Below, piece by piece: positions 44,557-57,016 of a stretch of DNA of 64,000 bases; the first letter of the stretch is position 1, and each line of letters opens with the position of its first letter. This DNA is from Alnus glutinosa (Eukaryota; Streptophyta; Magnoliopsida; Fagales; Betulaceae), in contig NC_084895.1 in NCBI RefSeq assembly GCF_958979055.1, forward strand, positions 22,107,597-22,171,596, read 5' to 3'. The notes under the pieces are model-generated. The model was not told the DNA's origin and did no database searches. It worked only from the letters and a program-made list of their open reading frames with translations. A program made the position numbers and the translations under genes.

Positions 44557-46035
44557 CATGGACACTTGACACTCCAGCTTGTTTTATGTATGTACAGACA
44601 CATAACACAAATTAAAGCCTTTTGTATAATCAGTCTGCTTTTGTCAAACCCTTAATTTAATCGGTCCAAATGTTTATCATTTGTTCTAAATTTAGTAGTT
44701 CGAGACCTCTTTCCCTCTCACATATAAATATTTTGAGTTCAATACTAAGTAGAAATGGATTTAGGAGATTACTCTTCATTGTATGCCTATATAGTTACTT
44801 GACTTTTTGAAAGGAAACAAAGTGATCTCCATTGCCTTTTACTCAACTTTCAGGGGGTAAAAACTAATATTGGCCAAGTTTAGGCCATGTTTAGCACACA
44901 CAAGGTGATAGTTAGGCCTGTAATTACAAAAGAGCAAGCACTTGCTTTTCTTAGTGTTCCGTTTTTTTTTTTTTTTTTTTTTTTTTTCTATTATTCAGTT
45001 CTTATAATTTGTTATTAATGGTAAATTTGTAATTTCGTATTAACGAGGTAGAAAAATGGGTAGAATTTGTACGAATGAATCATTTTGTTACATAGGCATG
45101 CTACAAGAATTTATAAGTTCATTTTGAAACCACATGAATTTATACAAATTCATTTCGAAACCACGTGAATTTATTTGTTACAAAGTCATCTCCATCAGTT
45201 TTAGCTTCATCCTCACCCCCACACATACCCTTACACAAGCTTGAACTAAAAACTATAAAAACGATAAAGGAAATAGAGAAAGATACAAAGATTAAGATGG
45301 TTGGATCCGTTGGGGCTATAGTCTGCATCCACACGGTAAAACCTTTTATTGGCTACATTTTTCTTGATATGTGATTTGAGTACAAAAGCTCTATTTATAG
45401 AGCGATAAGATGATTTCAAATACAAAACAATTCTCTTGAATTAGGATAATTAAATCCCTTGATTAGGGCAATCAAATCAACATTAATCACAAAAGATTTT
45501 TATCCTTATCAAGAACCCCATTTCACATCATCAATCCAAAGCTCCAAATGCTCATTCTCTCTGCAGCACCCTGCCTCTGCAACACCATGCAACAGGACAT
45601 TGTGCCCGAGGAAAGGATTTTTGGAAAACGTTTTACCATCTCCCAGTCAGCATTTTTAATTAAAAAAAAAAAGTTTTTTTTTTTAATCAAAAAGCATATT
45701 TTAATGAAAAGGGGCGGGCTACACCGCCCTCCGCCAATCACTGCTCTTGTGCCCGTTAAGAAAAGCAGCATAAGTGTACAATGATCGAGTTTTGGGTCGG
45801 TTTGCCTGCAGCCCATTTGACTTTCGGGACCCAATAGACAAACCCATAAACAGTTTAACAGGAATTAGAGAAATAACATTCCTCTTTACTGATTTTTTTC
45901 TTTTTCTTTTTGAAGTTGTTTATTGTTGTTTGTTCTCTCAGCAGTCTTGTTTTCGTTGTCTGTGTTCGTATCTTACTTTTCTCCACAGAAATTATTTATT
46001 TTTTGGTTGGGTAAGGGAATGAATTGATGGCGTTC
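44557..46035. other. Intergenic, no gene recognised
   Basis: Poly(T) at 44964-44988, an ACCACATGAATTTATA direct repeat near 45130-45170, and AT-rich sequence. Short open frames near 45165-45834 match nothing known. Confidence 0.5.
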
Positions 46036-46187
46036 AACTTTTTCTTATCATTGGTTGAAGATAGGAAATATACAAGAATATCAAATTACGTTATTTATTT
46101 GATTCTTTATTTATAAAGAATCAAATAAATAACGTAATTTGATATTCTTGTATATTTCCTATCTTCAACCAATGATAAGAAAAAGTT
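46036..46187. repeat. Perfect 152-bp palindrome
   Basis: Arms of 74 bp (46036-46109 and 46114-46187) are exact reverse complements with TTTA between. Flanks are not duplicated. The first 20 bases are AACTTTTTCTTATCATTGGT. Confidence 0.95.
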
Positions 46188-46270
46188 AGCCGATAGGCAT
46201 TCTAAAAGGAACAATTTTGGTTGAATTCCTCAATTTTCGAAATTCATGTTTTTCAAATTGATTCGTCCAT

Positions 46271-46496
46271 ATACCCCACAATACCAAGAGGGATAACTCA
46301 ACCACCTTCTAAAACTACCAAGGCATGGTCCAACTACCCCTAAGGCGGTGGGGACGATAGGACCCCCCACTACCCCTAAGGTAGTGGGGATGGTACATAT
46401 ACCCCACAATACCAAGAGGGATAACTCAACCACCCTCTAAAAATACCAAGGCGTGGTCCAACTACCCCTAAGGTGAAGGGGACGATAGGACCATCC
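46271..46496. repeat. 128-bp tandem duplication
   Basis: ATACCCCACAATACCAAGAG begins copies at 46271 and 46399; the second is shorter. Within each, CTACCCCTAAGG and GTGGGGA blocks form small inverted repeats. Confidence 0.85.
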
Positions 46497-48550
46497 TCGT
46501 TAGCAACAGACCATTCTGTAGCTAATTTCTGTCCTGCATGAATTGTTAACAAGTATTGCAGAGTAGATAATGCAGTTTTTTGCACATCTCAATGTTCAAT
46601 CTTTGCTAATTCAGAGAGAGAGAGAGAGACTTAAGCTCAACCGAAACAAAATTTCAAGAATTATCACTTCAATTCACAGAAACTGTTAAAAAAGCCACAC
46701 AACACTGATAAATTAAGTACATAGTGTTGTAGCACCTGTAAGAATAAAAATTTTCAAGGCAGCCAAACAAAAACTTGTGAGGAGCAACGCCCTGTGAGAC
46801 TGGAGGAATCCAATCGTAGCTCTATTTAAAAGCATAAAAAAATGGTTAAAATTCCCACTAAAAAAACAAACATATATTACTATCTAGTTCTAGTCTGGAC
46901 CAATAAACCCCAAGGAAGTTTTCTAAAGAGGGATACAAAACCCAAGGAGTAACATCACTTCAAACCATGGAAAGAACATTTCCAACATTCCTCTGGATGA
47001 ATCAAGAATGCATGATTTATCCAGAACGCACGGACACACAGCCACAACCCCATAAACCCTCGTGAAGAAGCCTACTAAGAAACAGCTTTCATGAGATCCA
47101 TTCTCCGCTTTCACAAAGTAAATAGCAGCCTTCCAATCAAAAAGGAATGAATGGCTAAAACTTGAGACTCGCATTGCAAAAAAATTGACTAAAGAAATCA
47201 CTCATCCTAGCCACAGCCATTGAAAAGGTGTAAAACTCAACCGAAGGATAATTTATTCATAGAACAAACCTCAACAAAGTGGGGGCAGTCACCAGTCCCC
47301 AAGTTTTTCTCAACCAATTTGAAAGGAGGCACCTGTTTATGATCCATATAAGAAAGTGCCATCTCTGGATGGTTAAAATTCTGGAAAGATGGGGATTTAC
47401 AAATGCGGGGTTCTCCATCCTTAACTTCTCCATTAATTATACAAGCTCAGAGATTTTTTATTACCAATAAATTAGTAGGGACAAATTCCAATGAAGCTCT
47501 CACACGGTTAAAAGACTAGTCCATTGTACAGGGGCTGGTCAGTTGATATTCCTCAGAAAAAAATACATAAAATCTATTAATTACCATGCCATTAATCTTG
47601 TCTTCTACATTCCATCAGCTAGAGTGTTCTCAATGAGTTGGGAAGTAAGCACTAGTTGCCCACAACCAAAGGCATACAAGTCCCAATGTACATCATCCAA
47701 CGAAAACAAAATGACTAACATGTAGGCAACAATCTATGACCTCATTTCTCATAATACCTCATAACTGTTCCAAACAAGCTCAATATTTTCTACTACCTTC
47801 AGGAAGTAGCTTGTTTATTCACTTCCATATTCATTAAGGTTGTATTGCTGAAAAGAGCATGTGGTCCATGATAACCAAAATGTCTAGTAGAAGCCAAGAA
47901 GATTGCCCATAATTCAATGATAACCAAAACTTTTCCAACGAATTCAAGCACAAGAAGATTTCCAAAAAATCCCTTAACCAATTACAGAAAAAAGCCTTCA
48001 ATCTCATCATGTTCTGTCCAGAAGAACAGATGATGCAGCACACCTCCACATTTGTCCATCAAGTGGAGTTATATATAGAAAATAAAATATGTAATTCATA
48101 CATACCACATGCTAATCACTTCTTGAATTCATTTCTGAATAACTTTAGTTTTCCATACAGCACAAAATTCCGACTTAAAAACTAGTTCATATTTATAGAT
48201 TTCTAAGATGGCTTCAACCGACAAAGCCCCTTTCGGTAAAAACACTCCAACAATATATAGAGGGCCTTTAAGCTTGGCAACACTCACTCCACCATAGGCA
48301 TCATAAAGCATAAGCTTCATTTCGTTCACATCCTACAGCAGCATCTTTGTCATGTCAGATCTGTTCCATAGACAAATTCATTTGTGACCATACTGCTCCA
48401 AGTTTTACCAAGCACACCTCTTAGGAAATCAAAGAGAAACCACGCGTCCGGGAAAATGCCATTCTCCAATAAAAAGACACGTAGACACGTACACCACCTA
48501 ATTCCTATGCGCTTTACCAAAAGATAAAATTAGCAGCATAAAAACATACC
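46497..48550 (-). other. Probable 3' untranslated and flanking sequence of the hnRNP Q-like gene
   Basis: The stop codon at 48551-48553 is followed two bases later on the minus strand by a consensus-like donor (TGAG|GTATG), so an intron in the 3' untranslated region is possible. No coding exon of another gene was recognised to 46500. A GA microsatellite is at 46613-46630. Confidence 0.45.
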
Positions 48551-51500
48551 TCAATAATATGATCCAGAACCACCAGTTCCCATGTAACTGCTGCCGCCCA
48601 CACCACGACTAGAGTACATTGATGAGTAAGAACTACCACCAACCTGTGAGACATGCCAGAAATAGAATAACTATACTAACTAGCTAAAGACTTGATGATC
48701 AACACTATCATTCAATTGGAGAACGTTAGGAGCATACATCACTCCCACGGGGTATATAATCACCACCATAGCTTGATGAGTACATTCCACCAACATCACT
48801 ACCACTGAAAGAACCTGAAAAAACAAGCAAAATCGGAGAAGAAGATCACTTCAACAAATGCACTAAAGTGGAGAATGTCAAATCAGGCTGCTACGAACTT
48901 AACGCACCTCCTCCATAACTCATGCCCTGACGACTGCTATAGAGCCCATGTGAATCCTGACTTGAGACAGAACTTCTGCCTCCGCTATATCCTAGATTAG
49001 ATCTCCCAAGTCTACCAGCCAAAAACACAGAAAAGTAAGTTACCACAAACAAGGCTAAGAAAAAGGAGACGGAAAGGTAAAACTGCTTTCAATTCAAAAA
49101 ACAACACACCTATCACCATAAGCATCCCCATATTGAGAAGCACCACCACTGTACTGATCGTAATCTAATCGAGCCCTAGATTGGCGGACACCCGAATCAG
49201 TATAACGTGGGGGTACATCATCCTGGAATTACCAATGCACATATCAAATGTGCTTCAGAAACTCAAATATGAAAGAAGTGGGAAAACAGAATATGATATT
49301 AAAACAGTATGTTTTAGCAAAAAAAATATTGAGAGTAACACTAACCAGAGCAGCATATGGTCGTTTTGACCCCGAAATGGAGTCATAATCACGAGCCCTT
49401 CCCTCACGGTAACTCGGAGGAGGAGGAGGTCTTTCAAACCTTTGGCTATAGCCCTCATCCACATAAGCTCTCCTTGCTGCTGGACGTGATGTAGTTCTAG
49501 GAATATCAGAGTAACCAGGACCACGGGAAGAGTAGTCATCTCTATATGATGTGCGTCTCTCTGGAACAGCCCTAGGACCATAATCTGTAGCAGCTCTGCT
49601 CCTTGGAGGAGGAAAATCATCACGGCGACCATAATCCCTCTTCAAGCTACTCTTTGGGTATGGAGGAACTGTCAATAAAATGCAAAGTGATATAATTATT
49701 CAGAGGCAAAAGTGTAGGTCTGCAGTCATTGAACACATGAAATTCAGCATACCAGGTGCTCTTCTATCATAGGACCTAGCTGGAGGAGCCAAGGGCCTGC
49801 CTCTTGTTGGCATGGACACAACAGGGCGTCTATCTCTCAACCCACCAGGTCTCTTCATACTGACTGGTGGGATGCGACTTCCAATTCCTCTTACTCCATG
49901 CATAGGGAGACTACGTGGTGCTGGACGACCCCATGAACTCCTGGCAACTCGCCCAACCCCGCGCCCAGATCGGTAATCTCCACGACTAACATGTTTTCCT
50001 TTACCTCTCTGAAGTGGTCTTGACAATCTGGCCCTAACTTTAGCCTGAAATAAGACTATAACTATTATACAAAGCCATGCAAAAACAATGCAAGTACAAC
50101 ATTCAGCAAAATCTGAAATATCATAAGCTCTTAAAAACCAAGGCCAACCTTGATATCTCCTTCACCCAACTCTGCATTGTTAATGCTTTTAGCACATGTC
50201 ACTGCAGCATCATGAGTGTCAAATGTAACAAAACCAAAATCCCTTCTCTTGGCAGATGGCATATTCCGGGCAAGCTCAATCTTTTCAATCTCTCCATACT
50301 TCTTAAGAAGCTCTCGGACACGGTCCTCATCCCATGAAGCAGGCAGACCATCCACAAATACAGTTTTAACCTGTAACTTAAAGTATGTGAGCAGCAATTC
50401 CAAAACATTTGCTAAGCATGTTCAATTAAAGGGTATAACAACCCTATACGACTGCTACACATAAACTAATATGAATGCTCAAAGATTCTCGCCAAAAAAA
50501 TAATTAAAAAAAAAAAAAAAAAAAAGAGAAAACATCCGAGGGTAGATTCAACAAATACTAAAAGCCCAAAAACAAAAGGCCCGGACATAAATTCTGAGAA
50601 CTTCAATCTACTTTGTCAAAAGATATCAATGTAACTCAACCACAAATCAGATTTAGTGATAATAGAATAAGGAGATACACATATCCAAACTGCATCCTCC
50701 ATAAGTAATAATAAGTATACACTACTCAAGACAAGATGTTATTAGCATCCCTACAAGCTTAACATGGTACACCCATGATAAACAAGGTTGGAATAGAGCC
50801 AAACCATCAGGAGTTGTAATTTGCCCTAATAGAAGGCAGAAAATTTAGGCCCAAAATATTACCTGTGCCATAATTTCATCGCCAGGGTCAATGAAAGAAT
50901 CTGCAAAAGAAACCTTTGCAGGCCTATCAACTCCAAACACAATATCTCTCTTCTGAAGACGCTTAAAGGCATCCATGGCATCTGAACGAGATGAAAATTC
51001 CAAAAAAGCAAACCCCCGATTCATTCCTTCGTTGTTACTATCTTCAACCAATGTCAAATCCTCAACATTATGGACTCCATAATGTTTCAACTTCTCTTTT
51101 AACTGAAACCAAGATTGATAACACAATCAGGCATTTAGCAACTCCAGCTCATGACTAATAAAGTTGAAGGTGACATTTAAGTGAATCAATGTACTTACGG
51201 CTTCTTTTGTCCAAGTCTTGCATATGTTACCCAGAAAAAGGGTGTCGCTGTCTTGACTTGGAGTAACACCACACAGTTTCCCATTGATCTGGATTTGCAG
51301 TCATTAACATAAATATAATTTACAACGTGAAGAATAAAAGTTCCTGTTCAAACTATGAGAAGATCAAAGATTACCGATGGGTGTTTCAGCTCTGTAACAG
51401 CCCGTTTTGCTTGCTCCACAGTTTTATAACGCAAGAATGCAAAACCCTTGTTCTTCTTAGTCTGAGGATTCATCATCAGCCTGACTTCAGTAACCTCACC

Positions 51501-53394
51501 AACTTCACTAAAAACTTTCCTAAGATCATCTTCAGTTGCATCCTTGTCCAAACCACCAACAAATACTTCAAACTCTTTACGTTTGCGCCTTTCTTTCACA
51601 ACTTCTTGGTGCTCCTCTTCCTCTGCATCAACCAGCTGTGCATGCTCCTGCTCCTCACCAGCATGCTCATCATCCTCTTCGCCCTCGAGTTCTTCATGAA
51701 CATCTTCCATGTCCTCCTCAACCATATCACCCTCTTCTTCTTCTTCAACATTCTCCTCAAATTCTTCCTCTCCTTCTTCCCCCACCTCCTGAACATCATC
51801 TTGTTCTATTTCCTTCTCATCATAATCAACCCCACCATACTCTTCATGTTCATATTCAGGGTCGTTATCCTCTAGTTCCAACCTTTCATCTTTTTCATAT
51901 TCGTCAACAGACTCCTTCACCTCATCTTCTTCTGTCACAAAATAAGGGGGGTCGATCCAGCCCAGTCAAAATAGGCTCAAGTTCAATATGCTCAAGGAAA
52001 CTTATAATACAAAATTAACAGAACCCACAAAAAGTCCTCATCCTTCTTGGTATTTATATGTTTCTCATAATTATCACAGAGATATCTTATCAATACATGA
52101 CAGAGCGATCACATGTAAGCTATAAACAATATAACCGTCCATTTGTAACCCTAGGTTTCCAACAAAAACAACGTTCTCATGAAAGGGAAAACAAAGGGCA
52201 TGCCCTCTTCATTGTAACTAATTTTGATCAAACTAACTACGAGTAAATGCACAACCAAAAGCAAAAGCCTCAGCCCCTGATCATTCAAATGTGGATTGAA
52301 CACCACAAGCTCCAACTGAACCATTCCCATTGAACGCCTTTCTACTCTATCATTCTCTCATTCATAAAAGTATCCAAGTTATCGCTTCTTTTTTAAATCT
52401 TCAAAGAGATTGTAGAGTAGAGATGCAGTTTACAACTTTGATGAACACCGAATAAACACAAAATACCATAAATTTCCCCACTTCCCAACCCATCCATCAA
52501 CACAGTCCATCTCAATCAAGTACAGGCCAGCAAATAACATACCACATGTAAAATCCACAAAGTGATACAAATTTGTTCTTTACCAAAAAAAGTGTTAAGA
52601 AAAGAAAATCCTACCTAAACGGAGCAAAATAACCATCAAGCAATAAACAAGAAAAGATATATACATATATATAAGTTTTTTTTTGCCACAACCCATTACA
52701 GAAAAGACAAACTTGAAACAATTCCAACAATTTCACCAGACAATACTCGCACAACACAAGAAACACATAATAATTATAATTCAAACTCAATTTTCTAAAA
52801 TTCGATGACCCAAAACAAGAACTTAATTTTCTCCGGACCCAACCCATACAAATTTGTTTTTCACCCAAAAAAACGTGAAGAAAAAAAAAGCACCCTGCCT
52901 AAACGGAGCAAAACAACATTGGATCTGAAGCAAAATAACCATCAAGCAATAAACAACAAAAGAAACGTTTCTTTTTTGCCACAACCCATACAGAAAGACA
53001 AAAAATTTGAACAATTCCGACAAGTCCACCACACAATATCCACTCACACAAGAAACACATAATAATTATAATTCAAACTCAATTTTCTTGAGCCCATCAG
53101 ACCCAAATCAAGTTCGAAGAACCAAAACAAGCACTTACTTTTCTCAGGAACCAACCCGTTCGCGCCTGGTTTCTCCTCTGCTTCAAGATCCACCGGAACC
53201 GGCTTTTCCTCGACGACGGGCTTCTTCTCGACCTTGACTTCCTCCACAGCCTGAACGGAGACCTCCTCGACCTTCGCCAACTCTTCGGTAGCAGCCTCCG
53301 GCGGCTGACTTTGGGCCTTCTGGGCCCCTCTGGTGGCTCTTGCCGTTCTCCTCGGCCCCAACGCCGCACCTCTCTTCACCGTTCGCGGAGGCAT
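48551..53394 (-). CDS. hnRNP Q-like RNA-binding protein with three RRMs
   Basis: Eleven coding exons on the minus strand: 53139-53394, 51375-51931, 51199-51288, 50863-51102, 50149-50370, 49753-50044, 49346-49668, 49110-49222, 48908-49011, 48738-48814, 48551-48643. All have GT/AG borders and their sum is 2367 nt, giving 788 residues plus stop. Layout: basic start MPPRTVKRGAA, acidic region (about 86-195), RRM1 (about 206-280; VFVGGL, KGFAFLRY), RRM2 (about 285-370; LFLGNI, RGFAFLEF), RRM3 (about 382-460; VFVDGL, RDFGFVTF), then an Arg/Gly/Ser/Tyr-rich tail ending GGSGSYY. The family binds pre-mRNA or mRNA in the nucleus. Length and tail resemble Arabidopsis At2g44710 rather than LIF2; that assignment is from memory. 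Confidence 0.95.
52611..53160. repeat. Tandem duplication in intron 1 copying the exon 1 splice donor
   Basis: 52611-52860 and 52897-53160 align in order: CTAAACGGAGCAAAA, CCATCAAGCAATAAACAA, TTTTTTGCCACAACCCAT, ACACAAGAAACACATAATAA. The offset is 286 bp at the start and 312 bp at the end because of a 26-bp difference. The right copy includes the true exon 1 end (GAGAAAA|GTAAGTGC); the left copy has the same place as GAGAAAATTAAGTTC, so its GT is lost. Confidence 0.85.
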
Positions 53395-54964
53395 TGGTTT
53401 TCACAATTTCGTCGAACAAAGGGTCAAACTTTCAAAGACTGGGAATTAAAAAACGTAATTTCCCTCAGTAAAAACGCAAAGGAAACCCTAATTTAAAGAA
53501 TTGCAAAGAGAAGTAGATGCCTTAACTGGAGCTGGATGAAACCCTAGTAGAGATAAAATCGAACCCTAGAGAGAGAGAAAATCAAACCCTAGACAATTAG
53601 AGAGAGAGAGAGAGAGAGCAATATATGCGGGAGTTGAATAGAAAACTTAGGGGCTTCTTTTATATCCTAGTCCGTAGAGTGTGGGGTTTGTTGAGTGTTG
53701 TACTCGAGATGGAAGGATTCAAGGATAAGCTGTGAGCGGCCTCGGGGACACTTGGCGTGAAACTATTGGTGATTATTTGTGAAGGAACTTCTTCTTATTG
53801 GCAAAGAAATTGTTGTTATAGTCGAGGAATTTGGGTGGGTGATGCACTTGATCAGCCCTCCTATAGAGGATGATTTGTACGCTGGTGAGTCGGGGACGAT
53901 GTGATTAAGATTAGAGGCGTATGATTCCACTAGGCTGGGGCCTGTAACGAATAGATTTTCTCAAATTATTCATTATAATTTATGAGAATTCCATAGGTGA
54001 TTAGGAGAGATTATTTATAAAATTTATCTAATCAAATAAAAATTAGAATGTCTAATCACTTATCCGGTAGATGAATCTCATAAATATTTTTTCATAATCA
54101 TATGCTCAAATTTTTTCAAAGTCGGACAAATAATTTAAAAAGATCATGATCCGAAAGCATCCAAAATAGACAGAGATATGATGGTAATATTGTATGCAAC
54201 CTCCATTTATAACAATAGGGTCTTTGCTAAAGAGTTTTGTTGGGAGTTTTTTTATTTGAATAATAATAAGTGGTTCATATAATATGAAGGTGAACAAAAA
54301 TTTGAATTTTTTGTGAGAGAAAAGTGAAGAAAATTGTTTGATTGAGATAAATGAAAAAAAAAAAAAAAAAGTGTTGCCAAACACACCCATGTTCTGGGTT
54401 GTTTTTTAACCATTATTATTATTATTAAAAATACAAAAATTTCCTATAAACAAATCAACCCTTAAAAGTGATATGTATCTCTTAGCTGGAGTACATATTT
54501 TTAGACACATCACTTTTAAAAATAGATTTGTAAGAATTTTCTCCAAATGAGCTTGCAATAAATATGTGATAAAAAAATAAGGATATGTTTTTAATTTTGT
54601 TTTTATTTTTAAAATAAAAACAATAATAAATAACTCAAAACATATAATAATTTTAAAAATACAAAAACATATTTTACATTTACATCACATCAAAACATTT
54701 TTTAAACTAAAAATCAAAACAAACCCTAAAATATATTAATAAACATACCATATATTTATTTGTCACGACTATTAACCAATAATTTAAAACATAAATCCCC
54801 TTCAACCCCTTTTTTCTATTTTGATTCCACATTTTTAGTTTGCTTCTGTGTCTAAAAGAAATATTCAAGATAACTTCATCATGGTTCATGAACTTCTACA
54901 CTCTCTCAAGTGAAAAAGAAGCAAGGGTGACTTCAAAAAAAAAAAAAAAAAAGAGAGAGGCAAG
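53395..54964. other. 5' leader and upstream region of the hnRNP Q-like gene
   Basis: 53395 to about 53640 includes a GA-rich leader with an AG microsatellite (53600-53618). 53640-53950 is GC-richer without repeats and may hold the promoter. From 53990 the sequence is AT-rich with no recognised gene. Confidence 0.5.
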
Positions 54965-55384
54965 GGTGGTATTATAGTCATAAAGATTGATATGAAAAAA
55001 GCTTTCAATATGATGAATTTTTTGCTTGCTATCATTGCAAAATTGGGTTTTCCCCAACCCTATATCAACTGGATCAATATCTGCATTTCTTCCTCATCTT
55101 TTTCCATCATTTTAAGTGGGAATAATCCCTTTGGCCTTTTTTCCCTTGCCAGAGGGTTAATACAAGGTGATCTTCTGTTTGCCTTTTCTTTTCATCATTG
55201 GTGCTAAAGGTTAATCTCTCGGTTGCTCCTCAAAGAAGAAACCTTTTGCAAGTTCAAAGGTATCAAAATAGCCAGAAATTGCCCTCCCATCACCCATCAA
55301 CTCTTTGCTGATGATCCCAATAATTATCTTTGTCAAAACCGCTTCTATTAAAGCTACCACCATCAAATAATGCCTAGACACTTA
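54965..55384 (+). pseudogene. LINE (non-LTR) reverse transcriptase fragment
   Basis: Reads IKIDMKKAFNMMNFLLAI, AKLGFPQPYINWINICIS, FGLFSLARGLIQGDLLFAF, then past a stop at 55205-55207 SRLLLKEETFCKFKGIKIA and HQLFADD. These are the palm motifs of plant L1-type reverse transcriptase (D..KAFD, RGLRQGDPLS, FADD), here with changes and a stop. It is cut at 55384 by a MITE and not seen beyond it. Confidence 0.85.
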
Positions 55385-55700
55385 GGGTCCGTTTGGGTTT
55401 GCGATTTCAAAAAGTACGATTTAAAATAACGATTTTAAAATGTGGGATTTGAAAAAAGTGATTTTTAAAAACGCAATTAAGCGTTTGGCAAAATCACAGT
55501 TTAGCCTTTAAAATCGCGAATTTACCTTTTAAAATTCTGCGTTTTCAAAAAAGTACCATCTTATCTGCGATTTGAAAAAGCAGATTTTCTGCGTTTTCAA
55601 ATCGCAATTTTTAAAAACGCAGTTCCCAAACGATCTATGTTCTGCGATTTGGTTCAAAATCGCACTTATTGTCTATGAAATCGCAATCCCAAACGCACCC
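55385..55700. mobile_element. PIF/Harbinger-type MITE with TTA duplication, copy 1
   Basis: 316 bp. Ends GGGTCCGTTTGGGTTTGCGA and complement GGGTGCGTTTGGGATTGCGA; TTA flanks both sides. GCGATTT words recur throughout so each half mirrors the other. It cuts the LINE fragment. Confidence 0.9.
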
Positions 55701-56398
55701 TTACTAGGGTATATCAAGCAATAGTGGCTAATTTTTAGCTATTCAAAATATGCAAATTTTTGTTTCTTTCAATTGAACTACGATATTTTTCAAGACAAAC
55801 TCCAATAGACTATCTATCAGACTTTCTATGGTCTTTAAATGTTATTTTTTTAAACAAAAGGAGAAGAGAGAAGGAGAGATAAAGGATTAATATATATATT
55901 AAACAAAAGGTTCAATGTGTTGCATTAAATTTTCATAGCTATTATGAACCATTTCAAGCTTTGTTGGAGATGTTCTTACTTTTGGCTCCAAAGCCATAAA
56001 CTTCAACAAATCCTCCATTCTTTTTAGCAAAAATATACCCTCATCCACCACCCATCATGTCAATGACATTTTTCCTTTTATGAGCCCCCCCCCCCCCCCC
56101 CCCCCCCCCCCCAAATATTCATTTTTCAGAATTTTTTTTATTTTATTTTATATTTTTTTATTTTTTAGTTTTTAAATTTTAATGAGATAAAGAAACATGT
56201 GTCTGTATTTGAAGGGCATTGACGTAAATTTTTCGTCAATTTATGAATGAAAGTTAGATGGATATACCATTTTTTTTTTTTTTTTTTTAATCTATAATCA
56301 AGGTATCGTTTACGATACAAAATGAAATTTAAAAAAAAAAATTGTTAAAGAGCACGAGGTCAAAGCCCAAACGTATGTAAAAAAAAAAAAAACTTTTA
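55701..56398. other. Intergenic between two inverted MITEs
   Basis: Holds a run of 28 C at 56085-56112 and, at 56113-56340, a worn piece resembling the end of the Mutator-like element at 8129-9922 (AAGGTATCGTTTACGATACAA). No gene. Confidence 0.6.
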
Positions 56399-56712
56399 AG
56401 ATGCGTTTGGGATTGCGATTTCGTAGACAATAAGTGCGATTTTAAACCAAATCGCACAACATAAATCATTTGGGAACTGTGTTTTTAAAAATTGCGATTT
56501 GAAAACGCAGAAAATCTACTTTTTCAAATCGCAGATAAGATGGTGCTTTTTTAAAAACACATAATTTTAAAGGTAAATTTGCGATTTTAAAGGCTAAGCT
56601 GCGATTTTGCCAAACGCTTAACTGCGTTTTTAAAAATTACTTTTTTCAAATCGCACATTTTAAAATCGTTATTTTAAATCGCACTTTTTAAAATCGCAAA
56701 CTCAAACGTACC
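56399..56712. mobile_element. PIF/Harbinger-type MITE, copy 2, inverted relative to copy 1
   Basis: 314 bp flanked by TTA on both sides (56396-56398 and 56713-56715). Its start (GCGTTTGGGATTGCGATTTC) is the complement of the end of copy 1, so the two copies face each other across about 700 bp. Confidence 0.9.
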
Positions 56713-56887
56713 TTAGATTGCTAAAAACTTAAAGGCCAAAGACTACAAGTCTACAAATGAACTCCTTTTCGCACGTGTGGAAAGGAACAATCTAGCATCC
56801 CTACCCTACGCACCTATAAACCCAACACCCTAAGGAACAACCTCAAAGAGAAAAAAAACATCATACCCTATTTAGGAACAAGCAAAA

Positions 56888-56938
<51 letters not shown>

Positions 56939-57016
56939 AACAAAAGATTGCCCTAATTAAGGAACAATCTATAGTCACTGCGCTCTTGATCTATGAACAG
57001 TACTAGAAGAATCTTT
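56713..57016. other. 3' flank of the MADS gene
   Basis: Contains a CA microsatellite (56887-56905) followed by a poly(A) run to about 56937. No gene. Confidence 0.5.

Noticed and set aside
51536..52018. Plus-strand open frames opposite the acidic exon of the hnRNP Q-like gene
   Set aside because: They read the complement of Glu-rich codons, giving His/Pro/Leu-rich strings without homology.
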